In this document: positions 32,072 to 42,693 of the stretch, piece after piece
Position numbering within the stretch: the first letter of the stretch is position 1
Layout: every line of letters starts with the position of its first letter
The notes under the pieces: model-generated
Told to the model about the DNA's origin: nothing
The model's input: the letters and a program-made list of their open reading frames with translations, nothing else
The model's database searches: none
Assembly: GCF_030316605.1 (NCBI RefSeq)
Contig: NZ_CP127039.1
Coordinates: forward strand, 682,001-746,000
DNA: 64,000 bases
Direction: 5' to 3'
DNA from: Spiroplasma ixodetis Y32
Lineage (GTDB): Bacteria; Bacillota_I; Bacilli_A; Mycoplasmatales; VBWQ01
Position numbers and translations under genes: made by a program

Positions 32072-33013
32072 CGGACTTCTCCCCACATGTACTTGTGGAG
32101 AAAACAATGAAATTGAATGAGTTCAACAATGCTTTTCAAACAGAACAGGATTGTTTAAAATATATAGCAAGTTTGAAGAAAAACAAATGTATCATGTGTT
32201 CTTGAACAAGTTTGAATACTTCTAATTTAAGAAGAATAAGATGTTTGAAATGTCATCAAACATTTAGTATTCTTCATGGCACCATTTTTTACAAGTCACA
32301 AACACCTTTGAGATTTTGATTTTATTTCATCTTTAGATGAATAAACACCAAACATGGAATTACATCAACTGATGTTGCAAAAGAATTGGGTGTGACTTTG
32401 AAAACTGCTTGAAGAATGGGTCATGAAATCAGAAATCGTATTGCCAAACAAGAACATCAATTTATTGTTGAGGGCATAGTGCAAATGGATGAAATGTATC
32501 TTTCACATATGGGTTTTAAAAAACAAGGAAGATCTTTGATAAATAAAACATTAATTGTTGGGATTTATGAAAAAACAACCAATAATTTAATTGTGAAAGT
32601 AATCAAAAACGCAAAAAGTAAAAATCTTTTGCAGTTTGCAAGAAACCATATTTCTTCAAAGTGTGATGTACATACTGATTCTTGAAAAGGATATCGTGAT
32701 TTCAAATCACTTTTCCCTAATCACAAAACAGTTAACCATCAAGATGGTTATGTTTCAAAAATTGGCGTAAATACCAATCAAATTGAATCAGTATGAAAAC
32801 ATATACGAAGAACATTTAAAACACATATCAAAGTTGCAAAACATCATGTTCATTTATATGCCAAAGAAGCTGCATATAAATTCAACAAGATACCTACTTT
32901 TGAAAATGTAATGCTATGTTTCATTTAAAAATGTGGGGAGAAGTCCGTAGATAGGCTTTTCTCAACATTTATGTGATAAAATTTAAAAATAGTACATAAA
33001 GGGAGAAAAGCCT
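32072..33013 (+). mobile_element. IS1595-type element, copy 4
   Basis: 942 bases with target duplication AAATAAT (32065-32071 and 33014-33020). Left end CGGACTTCTCCCCACAT; its inverted copy lies inside at 32931-32947, followed by the palindromic right end 32953-33013. Inserted in the phage X portal gene. Confidence 0.9.
32107..32928 (+). CDS. IS1595 family (ISXO2-like) transposase, intact
   Basis: 273 residues without disruption. Zinc ribbon Cys28/31/46/49, catalytic D128 followed by Glu (MDEMYL), D191, and NQIESVWKHIRR. GGAGAAAACA precedes the ATG. One of two copies here that look fully functional (with 45258-46079). Confidence 0.9.
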
Positions 33014-34179
33014 AAATAATTTTAATTTAACTATTAAATTATTAATTTCTTGTTCATCATTAATATTAAATGTTTTACTATTTAATAAATCTTTATCTAC
33101 GCTTACTAATATTTGAATAAATTTAAGAATATCAATATTAAATTGTCATAATTTTTGTTCAATATAGTTAATAGTTGAAATATTTACAGCTGTACTTTCG
33201 GGAACTGATTGTTGTGCAGATTTCTTTTGACTTGGTATATGAATACCACAACGTTTAAATATTTCATTAACATTTCAATCGTATATATCAGTTAAATTTT
33301 TACCTTTAAAATTACTACTTGTCATATTAATATTTTCATTTTATTCGTTACTATCTCCACCACTTTTAAAAATATAATTTTTAGTAACTAATATTCTTAT
33401 AGCATCTTCTAACGAATCTTTTACATTACCATAAGTTTGACCAAAAATAAATTTTGGAGAATTTAAAATTGTATCTAAAACAATTTGTTCATAAATAACA
33501 TCTAATGCTTTAATTTTATCCATTACTTTATTACAATCTGCTAATTCATTTGCTTTATTTCGCATAATTGCTATTGGTATATAGTTAATATTTAGTGTTT
33601 GTTCTTGTGCTAAATTAGGGTTATTAATGAATGATTTAAAATCTAGTGGAAATTGTTTTTTACTATCATTAATACTATAAATTGCACGATTAATAGTTAC
33701 TTGTTCATTATTTAATGTATAAACTTCAAATAATCTTACAATTTGTGCATTTTGTTCATAACTATCATAAAAAATAGTACATTGAATTAATTTATCAGTA
33801 ATATCATAAACTCTTTGTTGTATATCAACTACTTGAAAATATAAATCATCATTAGCAATAAAAATTAAATAACCACTAATTCCTAATTTACTTAATTTAA
33901 AAATAGAATTTCAATTTTTTCTATAAAACTCTTGTTGAATTAAATATTGTTTAATAGTTTCATTATTAATGTCTAATGGAGCATTATATAAATTAGCATT
34001 ATTTTCTGCTACAAAATCAGTAAAATATGTTTCATGATTAAAATCATTAAAACCAAAATAACTTAAAATAGAAGCATGTGTACTTTTCCCTTTTAAAAAA
34101 GTTAATTTATTTTTTTCTTCATTATTACTACCTTTATCTCTTCTTAAAAATTTACCTAGCATAATATTCACCACCTTTT

Positions 34180-34302
34180 TTAAAATATTTGATTAATTTT
34201 TAATATGATTTTTACAATGATAAATATAATTAAACCCGCTGTTGCTGATGATAGAATTACTCCAATTAAACCTAAAATAATTTTTATAATTTTAAAAAAC
34301 AT
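34180..34302 (-). CDS. Tiny membrane protein, holin-like
   Basis: 40 residues, nearly all one hydrophobic helix pair (IIKIILGLIGVILSS, then AGLIIFIIVKIIL). It lies between the fibre and portal genes of phage X. Size and hydrophobicity suit a holin or minor phage membrane protein; not provable by sight. Confidence 0.5.
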   Translation of the reverse strand: MFFKIIKIILGLIGVILSSATAGLIIFIIVKIILKINQIF

Positions 34303-34306
34303 AATT

Positions 34307-35170
34307 TTATTCCTGTAATTCTTCTAATTTTCATACATTACCTTTTAAATTACCTTTTCCAGTATAAATAGTAATCCATTTTGCATGTTGAACTGATAAA
34401 ATTACTATATTAGCACTATCATTAAAAGTTTGTATTTGTACACCAGCAATTTTTTTATCAGTTATAATAAATTCTTGAATAGTATAAACTGGATTATATA
34501 TGCTTCAAGAATAATAAACTCTATAATGTTTATTCTCTTGAAAATCATAAGTAATTTGTCAATTATCTCATTTATTTTTTTCTCTTGTTCCTACTTCTTT
34601 TCAATTTGAACCACTTGGACTTGGTTGTGGTTGTTTTTCTAATATTTCATTAATTGCTTGTAATAATTTTTTATTTTGAGTTTTTAATATCTTATATTCA
34701 TTATTTTCTAATAAATCCTTACAAAGTAATGAATTTTCTTCATCATTTAATAAAATTTCATTTGTTTCAATATTATATTTAAAATAATCATTTGAAAATT
34801 TTTTATCTTTTATTTTTTCTTTTAATTCATTAATAGCCCCAACAATAGTTTTATTAGTAGTTTCTAAATTAGCAATTTCAGTACCAATAGTATTAATAGA
34901 AAAAGCATATTTAAATTGGTTTTTATCCATTTTATCTTCTAATTTTTTATCTACTTCTTCTTTTTTATAATAATCAGATAAATCAGTAGAACCACCAATA
35001 GCACTAATTTTATTATTTTCATCAATAGTTATATTAGTACCAGCAGTTAATTTATCTTGTTTTTTATCTAATAAATTATTATTTTCTTGTTTTGTATAAT
35101 AATCATGTTCAGTACTTTCTTCTGTTATAAATTCAGTTGGTGTACCCTTTCCGGTATATTTATATATCAA
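34307..35170 (-). CDS. Phage X tail-fibre / receptor-binding protein
   Basis: 287 residues. The N-terminal half has the repeat style common in phage fibres and baseplate proteins: DYYTKQENNNLLDKKQDKL, then TAGTNITIDENNKISAIGG and DLSDYYKKEEVDKKL, followed by coiled-coil segments (TTNKTIVGAINELKEKI). The C-terminal 90 residues are strand-rich with several Trp (UGA) and probably form the binding tip. The start appears to be TTG overlapping the upstream gene by 11 bases; no ATG is available near. Confidence 0.7.
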
Positions 35171-35638
35171 AAATTATTGGTTTATACTTTTGTTTAGCGC
35201 TAGTAACAATAAATTGTTGTAATTCAAAATTAAATAATAATGTTATTTTATCAACATCAACATCAATATTTTCAATTACTATAATTTTTTGTAGTGGGTT
35301 ACCAGCGTATCCTAAATTAATTTTTGTTAATTTTTTAGCATCATTATACCCATGGGTACTATCAATAAATTCATATGCTCAATAAATAATATATCATTCA
35401 TTTGCATATAAATCTTTATTATCAACTTTCTTTCATAAAGGACTAGTTTCAATATTAAATCAATTATTTTTAATATCATTAATATTTTCATTAGTCTTAA
35501 TTAGTTCATTATTCAATTTTGTTATATTGTTTTCATGTGTAGTAATTCTTTTTTGTTGTTTAGCAGAAAAATCAGCAGTTGGCGCATGAGTAAAATCACC
35601 AATTTGTGGATTATTTTGCAATGCTTCGGGTATATGTT
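35160..35638 (-). pseudogene. Phage X fibre/appendage protein, 5'-truncated
   Basis: About 159 codons with no start; a stop precedes the frame at 35638. Has a collar-like motif (QIGDFTHAPTADFSAKQQK), a short coiled coil (ITKLNNELIKTNENIND) and a strand-rich C-terminus, again a tail-fibre style. The 5' part has been lost at the edge of the phage segment. Confidence 0.6.
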
Positions 35639-35729
35639 AACATTGCATTAAACAACATTAATTTTCATAACATAATGAACAATTAATAACTTTATTTACA
35701 ATTTTTAATTAATAAACAAAATTAATAAT

Positions 35730-35753
35730 AAGGACAAAGTTTATTTTGTCCTT
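35730..35753. terminator. Terminator hairpin
   Basis: AAGGACAAA / TTTGTCCTT with a 6-base loop; T-rich on both sides. Probably ends the metalloprotease transcript (minus strand) and marks the border of chromosome and phage segment. Confidence 0.6.
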
Positions 35754-35832
35754 ATTATGATTATAAATATTATATTTTTTGTTATTATAATAATTTAAGT
35801 AAATCTATTCGAAAAAATTTATCTAATTTTTC

Positions 35833-37070
35833 TTATCCAAGATCACGATTTTGTTCAGGAGTCATTATTCAACGACCAAAAGCTTCTGGAAATAAATCAA
35901 TATATGATGTTCTTCCATATCAACTTCTAACAATACCATAACTTAAAAGTTTTTGATAAGATTTATTATTAATCTTAGTTCCGTTTGCTAATGATGAAAT
36001 CATATATTTTCTTGCATCAAAATTATTATTTTGTTTATTACGAATTAAAGAATCCAAAATATGACCATATTCATGTACCATAACTTCCATTCCATACTTT
36101 ATATTCTAAAATATTGTATCAAGTATTATTTTAGTATTACACATATTATCATTACAAGAACCAAAATATGCTTCTCCTGACATATTTATTTTTAGACTAT
36201 TCTCACAATTTTTGATCTAATTTAATTTTTTCTAACATTTTAAAAACATTATTTTTTCCATATAATTGAGCTAAAATATTATAAAAACGACATATTCCTG
36301 TTTTTAATTCATCAATGTTTGCATTTATATGATAATTACTAATTGTTTTAATAAATGATTCAAAATCAATTTTGACATCAAATAAAAGATGATGATCATT
36401 AAATTGTTTTTTTAAATCTTCAAAATCTTTAAAATTATCATTATTATTTTCTAACTTTTTAAAAGCATTATTTGATTCTTCACTTGCTTTAAATTTAACT
36501 TGTTCATTTAAAATATTAATAAAATTATTTACAGCAGGTAAATTTTTAAATTCATTATCATTTAAAATATCATTTTTTCCAAATAAAATTTCTTGATGAT
36601 GTTGATAAGAGTAAGTAGGAACTTGTTTATCTCTTATACTCAAATCAGGAACAATATAATCTAACGTTACAAAAGATTTATTAGGACTATACTTAAGCTT
36701 TACTGTTCCAATATAGATATCTTCATTTATTGAAGTAATTATCGCTTCATTTTGATTATTAACAATTTTAATTTCCAAACTAGTTACATCTATATTATAT
36801 TTATTACTAAAAATATCTATAATTTCTTTTTTTTACTTTTTCATCATCATTTATAGCGGTTATGTTTTGTCCAATATAAATTTTACCTAAATTTCTTTTT
36901 CCTTTAGGAAAAATTATTTCTAAGTTTTTTTCTTTTCAATTTCAATTTCTTCTTCAATATTTTCTTCCATTTCAGAATTATATAAAATACCAGTAGTTGC
37001 ACCACTAATTAAAACCGCAGAACTAATTATTCCAGCAATAATTTTTGAATTTTTATTTTTTTTTAGACAT
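35833..37070 (-). pseudogene. Secreted zinc metalloprotease-like protein, several frameshifts
   Basis: Strong GGAGGAG site and ATG at 37070, then MSK and an A run; with one A fewer it would continue as a membrane anchor or signal (SKIIAGIISSAVLISGATTG). Further frame changes occur at A runs near 36935 and 36830, then a 193-codon open part (36197-36778), another shift at about 36190 and a TAG near 36110. The C-terminus holds VHEYGHILDSL, an HExxH zinc site, and LFPEAFGRW with a possible third ligand Glu, as in lethal-factor-like (ATLF) peptidases. Clearly degraded. Confidence 0.65.
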
Positions 37071-37287
37071 ATAATACTCCTCCATATTTTGATTTCAGAA
37101 ATAAGTTCTTTATATTCTTGCCTTTGATATCAATAGATATAGACTAGTATTGTTTTTATTTATAATTTGTTTTATTAACAATTAAGATGAAAATTGTTTT
37201 AGAAATCTAAAACAATCAGTAAAAATTTTTAAAATTAGTTGATAAGGGCTATTAATAATAGTATAAATTTTATTAATAATCAAAAAA
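37071..37287. other. Intergenic, nothing recognised
   Basis: A+T-rich spacer that must contain the promoter of the metalloprotease gene on the minus strand and the end of the small zinc-ribbon gene. No clear hairpin. Confidence 0.3.
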
Positions 37288-37410
37288 TTATTGATTAGCA
37301 CACTCTGGGCATTTCATAATTTTTCTTGCTGTTTTTGAGTTTGAAGCTAAATCATTACCATTAATTTCTTTATTACAACTTGAACAATGTAACACTTTTC
37401 TTTTTTTCAT
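37288..37410 (-). CDS. Small zinc-ribbon protein, 40 aa
   Basis: 40 residues with CSSC and CPEC pairs (LHCSSCNKEI, IMKCPECANQ), a compact four-Cys zinc ribbon. Strong AAAGGAG ribosome site 8 bases before the ATG, so translation is likely. Function unknown. Confidence 0.65.
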   Translation of the reverse strand: MKKRKVLHCSSCNKEINGNDLASNSKTARKIMKCPECANQ

Positions 37411-37714
37411 ATCTCAATCTCCTTTATCTTTTTTTTTATTAATACTTAAAATTATAGCATCATTAACAAAAAATGCTTTTTTGATGAAAACAAAAAGGTA
37501 GTTATGCCACTCATCAATTAATAATTTTTATAAAATTTGATAATAATAACTATTATAATATTTTTTTCTTATTATTTATATTGAAAATAAACTCTAAAAA
37601 TATTATTAATTATTTATTAAAAATTGGTTTAATACTATTTTTAACCAAAATTATAAAAAAATATTGGACAATATATTGTCCAATATTTTAAGTTATTAAT
37701 AATTATTTTATGAC
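37411..37714 (-). terminator. Intergenic with strong terminator at 37660-37687
   Basis: AATATTGGACAAT / ATTGTCCAATATT is a perfect 13-base stem; on the minus strand it is followed by seven T, so it ends the transcript of the 4-TM protein gene. Nothing else recognised in the interval. Confidence 0.75.
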
Positions 37715-38077
37715 TTATTTACTATTAAATATTCATAAAATAGAGCCAAACATCATGATAATATGTGGTAAAGCATTAATATAAGTTCATGTTGACTTAT
37801 AATCTACATCTTTGCCAACAAATAAACCAATAACTATTATAACTGAAAGAAATGATATAAATAGTGCTCATAGTCTTGATCATAATCCAGGTTTAACTGA
37901 AAATGGTATTAGAATATAAATAATACCTATTATAACTAATGTAGCTCCATTTTCATTTCAGCCATAGAAACTATAAGTTATAACTCCCGCTGCATACAAT
38001 AAACTAAAAACAATAATTCATACAGCACCAATTAGCATTAATATTTTAGGTAAAGTTAACAACTTAAGACTTTTCAT
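37715..38077 (-). CDS. Four-TM membrane protein
   Basis: 120 residues with four hydrophobic helices (about 10-33, 43-58, 66-85, 100-117), short loops and several UGA Trp. GGAGGAAAA ribosome site. No family recognised. Lies 21 bases downstream of the HIT gene in the same direction, so probably cotranscribed. Confidence 0.7.
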
Positions 38078-38098
38078 TTTTTCCTCCTTAAATATTTT

Positions 38099-38518
38099 TT
38101 ACATTAACTGTGATTTTAGTATTTTTTTAAGATTATTAATATCATCAATTGTAACATTTTCTTTTGTCCTATTAATTAAAAACCCTTTTTCACGAATATA
38201 TTTTGGAATAATATGAACATGATAATGAAATACTTCTTGAAATGCTTCGCTACCATTATTAGTTAAAATATTAAATCCTTTAATTTCGGGAATAGTTTTT
38301 ATTAGCAAATTAGCAATTTTATGAGTTGTGATACTAACATCGCTCACTATTTTAGGTGTAGTATCAATAAAAGTTTCAAAATGTTGCTTTGGAATTACTA
38401 GAATGTGTCCTTTAGTTACAGGGTTGATATCCATGAATGCTGCTGTATTTGTATCTTCAAAAATTAAGTTATTTGTATCTTTAATAATTGTACAAAAAAT
38501 GCATGCTTTATTTGTCAT
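38099..38518 (-). CDS. HIT family nucleotide hydrolase/transferase
   Basis: 139 residues, typical HIT length. N-terminal CIFCTII zinc/cysteine start, DINPVTKGHILVIPK, and the catalytic histidine triad HYHVHIIPK. Such proteins (Hint group) hydrolyse adenosine phosphoramidates or dinucleoside polyphosphates. The ATG at 38518 is chosen because GAGGTG lies 7 bases before it; an upstream in-frame GTG at 38527 overlaps that site. Confidence 0.92.
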   Translation of the reverse strand: MTNKACIFCTIIKDTNNLIFEDTNTAAFMDINPVTKGHILVIPKQHFETFIDTTPKIVSDVSITTHKIANLLIKTIPEIKGFNILTNNGSEAFQEVFHYHVHIIPKYIREKGFLINRTKENVTIDDINNLKKILKSQLM

Positions 38519-38571
38519 ATATTTCACCTCAACTTACTTTATAAGTATAACTTAAATTATTCTAATATTTT

Positions 38572-38600
38572 AAAAAACATATACTTAGTATATGTTTTTT
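38572..38600. terminator. Perfect bidirectional terminator
   Basis: AAAAAACATATAC / GTATATGTTTTTT, 13-base stem with TTA loop, 17 bases after the stop of the lipoprotein gene at 38617. Confidence 0.8.
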
Positions 38601-38616
38601 AAAATATTAAGTATTA

Positions 38617-40329
38617 TTATGGATAAAACTCTTTTACCTTATTTCAAAATCCTTCTTCATATATATTATTTTTTGGAATATATGTTGGAAATAAATTTTG
38701 AGCAGCGATTTTAAAGTTTTCAGCTGCTGGTGAATCTTTAGTTGCAGAATCACTAGCAGATATAGAATATAACATTTGTCAAAATATATTTCACTTTGTT
38801 TCTTGGGTAATAGTGCTTTCCTTAGCATCACCCCTTATATACTTAGAGAAATCTGTCTTAAGACTAGCATTACCACTATTGTTTCATGAATGAATTAAAT
38901 TACTAATTTCTGGAACTCAGCCTTTGTTTTTATTATTTAAAAAACTAAAATCTAAATTTTGTAGAAGGTTTAGGAAATAAATAGGAGCAGAGTAAGTAAA
39001 TGTAGCAATATTATTATTCGTAGTGTAATGTAATCCACCATTAGGTACTCAACCTGCAGCTAATTGATTATTAGTTGCAGTACTTAAGAAACCATTAGCA
39101 CCAAAATTAGGATCAATTTCACTAATAGTTGAGGCATTACCGCTTGTTAATTGAGTAAAAAAATCAGAATTTAAAGTTTTTACTTTTCCTGAATCATCAT
39201 CTTTAACAATTGACTCTCACTTTGGAGGTTCAGAAGGTTTACTATTTCATTTTTTATCAATGCTTTGCGCATTTGCTAAATCAGTAGTAAAGTTTCAATT
39301 TACATTATAGTTACTCTTTTGTCAACCAGTAGTATCTTGTAATTGACTTATGTAAAGGTTATTTGTTTGGGTTGAAATTATAGGTTTACCTGCTTCATTA
39401 TCTTTAATATCAACAATATTGTCTAAAATATAAGACATTGTAAATAAAGTTTGATTTAATGCTGGTAAAATTTCATATTGATAATATTGTTGATAACGAA
39501 AACGTAATCATCATTGGAAACGTTTTAAATATTTTGAATAAGTTGGAATATCAGTACCAGAAAGACCTTTTTGTGTTTTATTAATACCAGCACTACTATT
39601 TCATTTTTTAGCATCATTTGGTAATAATTTACCAATTTCGTTACTATAATTGTCATCTGGATGTTTAGCAATGGCAGCTAATTGTTCATCAAAAGCAACA
39701 TCTTTATCACCATAATCTTTATATAAACTATCAGGAGTAAATATTTGATCAGGATCATTAACTTTACCAGTAGCGTCATTTTTTTCTTTATAAAAATCTA
39801 CATTTTGATAATTAAATTTACTTGTACCATCCTGATGTCAACTTTGATTTTGAAATAATAACTCATTGTTATCTGCTGCTGATACTTTATCTAGTGAATT
39901 AGCTGTATTAATACCACTTAAGTACTTTTGAGTTAATAAACTTAATCCTAAATCATCTTTAAGTTTTATAAAAGCTTTATTGGCTTCTCCCATTGTAGTA
40001 GTACCATCTGCATTTTTTATGTCTTCACTATAATGAAGTTTCTTATAAAAAAATTCATAAAATTTTTGATGAGCAATTGTTCCTTCAACATCTTTTAAAA
40101 TAAAATCAAGACCTTGTGAATAAGTATTCTTAAACTGAGCAGAAATCGTTTCATTAAAATTTACTCCTAAAAAATTAAATAATACACGATTTTTATAATC
40201 ATCAGGAATTTTACCACTAGGTAAATTACTCATATCACGTTCATTATCACAAGCAACTAATAATAATACAGGGCCAGATAAAAGAGTAACTGAAGTTAAT
40301 AATGGTAAAACCTTTTTTATCTTTTTCAT
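38617..40329 (-). CDS. Large lipoprotein
   Basis: 570 residues. Signal peptide MKKIKKVLPLLTSVTLLSG and lipobox ending LLLVAC (Cys27). The mature part is rich in Asn, Lys, Tyr and Trp (mostly UGA), alpha/beta, without recognised domain. Second gene of a pair with 40346-42388 (16 bases apart), followed by a strong terminator. Paired large lipoproteins of this kind are common in spiroplasmas; role unknown, possibly transport or host contact. Confidence 0.8.
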
Positions 40330-40345
40330 TTTTTATACCTCCCGT

Positions 40346-42388
40346 CTAAGAACTAATGATACTTGGATCATATCATCATAATGTTCGTTTCCCAACAACA
40401 TCTAGATAATTAGCAATATTAGTATCCATACGAGCAACTGGTGCATCTTGTGTAAAGCCATCTCATGTATTATTAGTTTTTATAATATTATCCTTAAATG
40501 TTGCATTAATATTAATACCTTGTCTATTGTTTCAACGATTTTCTTTAGTTTTATCAAATCAACTTTTCATTTTTTCAACAAAACCATTAATTTTCGTATC
40601 AGTTGGATCAAGAGGACTTGAACCAAATATATCCTGTAAATTTCAATGAATTAAACTCGAATTATCATTAAAGTATAAATTATAATCTCATCAAGTTGCA
40701 TCACCAAGGCTACCAGTACCTCCAGTACCTCCAGTAAAGGCTGTTAATGCATCATTTAAATTAAAAGTAGGAGTTGTATTTGGAGTATATTTTTGTAGTA
40801 AAAAACCAGTTTGTAAATAATCAAGATAAGGAGAATCAGATAATCCACCTGGACGCTCAGATAACGGTGCTAAATCTTTTCACTGATAAGTATCTTTTCT
40901 ATGATTTTTAAATGTTTTAATTATATTATAAGTTGATTCATCGCTTTTAGGTTTGTCTTGCTGTTGATATGTGATACCTGGCGTTTGAATAAAATGAATA
41001 CCACCAGTATCAATAAAAATGCCAACTCCAGGTCCATTATTAACTGCAGCATCAGGAAGTTGTGGTCCTTTTTTATCTTTCATATAAATTAAATCATTAT
41101 ATTGACTAGTACCATCTTTACCTTTATCTTTAATACTATCACGGTCTATATAAGGAATTAAGTCATCTAAACCCTTTTCCTTGTCAGTTGGTGAAGTAAA
41201 TTGTGTTAATTTATATGGTTGAATACCATCGACATTTTTACCAACACCTTCAGCACTAGTTACATAACGATATAAGTAATAATAAAAAGGACTATTCTCT
41301 TGTGAAGATTTAGTAATATCCATTAATCCTAAATCACCAGTTTTACTAACATCAGTAGTAGCGCCCCCTTTTTCTTCAGTGAATGTTTGATCAAAACCAT
41401 TAATACTAATATTCTTTAAAATTTCATTAATTTTAGTTTTATTTTGAGAAAACTGAGAAGCACTAATCTTTTCTTGTAAAGGTTTAGCAGTAGAATCAAA
41501 AGGAATAACAATTTGACGAGTTCAAATTAATTCTTGATTTCTTAACATTACTTTAGCTATTTTAGATTGATTATCACTTAATAAGCCATCAATAGTATTG
41601 TATGAATCTGTTTCATAATTACTATCATTCTTATCATCACTAGTTTTTACAACAGGAAGACTAATATTAACACCAGTTCATGTTTTAGCAATTTTGACAT
41701 TATCGTTTAATTTTGTAATAGCATCTGATTCTGAATTATTAGCATTAGCAACAATTCAAATTTTGCTAGAATATTTACCAGCAGCGATACTACCTGTTTT
41801 ACCATTAATGTATTCTTGTACACTATCATAAGTACCATTTGGATTGTTTTTACTCTTTACTTGTTCTCATAAATCCTTTAATCAAATATTAATTTCATTT
41901 TGATTGTAGTATTTATAATCCTTATAATTACTAGTAACATAACTACGTTGAATAATACCTAAAGCACTCTTTTTTAAAATATTATCAATGTAAGTATTAA
42001 CATCATCATCGCCCAATACTTTTTTTCATTGTTTTTCTCATGAACGACCATATTTTGCTTGCAATGATTTTATTTTATTTTCCATTTCAGATTGAGCTGC
42101 TGTCAAAGCAGCAAGATAATCATCTTTATATTTTGGAGTATTTTTTAAAATTGAAAGATTAATATATTGATTAATATCAGTATATAATGTTTTACCTCAT
42201 CCACTATTGGGATTATTTAATAAGTAATTAAAAAAGGTGTCAGTCGTAGTACTTGTATCTATAAAAGCACTATTTCAGTCGAAAACATTAGTTGTGCCTC
42301 TTTCATTTGAATTATTACAAGCTATAATAGACATAGTTGATGTTGATGATAACGTTAAAGCTGCAACTAAGGCAAGAATATTGCGCAC
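40346..42388 (-). CDS. Large lipoprotein, GTG start
   Basis: 680 residues. Start GTG, 8 bases after AAAGGAG, gives MRNILALVAALTLSSTST with lipobox MSIIAC (Cys24). The mature part is polar, Asn/Thr/Lys-rich, with a Gly-rich loop (FTGGTGGTGSLGD) near residue 550. No domain recognised. First gene of a two-lipoprotein operon. An unusual start for this genome but well supported by the signal peptide. Confidence 0.82.
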
Positions 42389-42693
42389 TTTATTCACTCC
42401 TTTTAATTAAATCTATAGCAAAAAAAGATTTTTTAATTTATTTTACTAAGATATCTTAACATAAAATTCATATTTAAGGGATAGTTTTTTCTAATTAATT
42501 TTAAAATGAAATAACTAATTACCAATTATTTATTTTAAAAAATTTAAAATATTAATTTTTTTAAATATTATTACTTTATAGTGCATAAATAATATTTTAT
42601 TCATTTTTTAATTTTAAGAAAATTAGCACAAAATTAAGTGTATAATCATTAGTATAAGTATATTATATTTGGTGTAATGACATAGGAGTAAAT
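42389..42693. promoter_or_regulatory. Divergent region, lipoprotein operon / suf operon
   Basis: No gene. It must hold both promoters. A perfect AAGATATCTT palindrome at 42448-42457 may be a regulator site or chance. TATAAT-like elements occur near 42640 (GTATAATCATTAGT) for the suf side. Ribosome site of sufS: TAGGAG. Confidence 0.4.

Larger units (their letters stand above)
31981..34162 (-). pseudogene. Phage X portal protein, stop codon and IS insertion
   Basis: Starts MLGKFLRRDKGS after AAGGTGG. The first frame ends with TAA at 33341 after 273 codons, but the same frame stays open (NENINMTSSNFKGK...), is split by an IS1595 copy at 32072-33013, and resumes to a stop at 31981. Restored length would be about 410-420 codons, as for the phage Y portal. 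Portal-like features: a NINYIPIAIMRNK strand, then long helices (DCNKVMDKIKALDVIYEQI) as in SPP1-type portals. Confidence 0.65.

Noticed and set aside
34180..34302. Phi29-like phage as the source of module X
   Set aside because: No protein-primed DNA polymerase or phi29-type packaging ATPase is seen, and the related module Y has a classical two-subunit terminase.
42448..42457. AAGATATCTT palindrome as a Suf regulator operator
   Set aside because: Ten-base palindromes are expected by chance in such A+T-rich DNA and no regulator gene is near; kept only as a remark.
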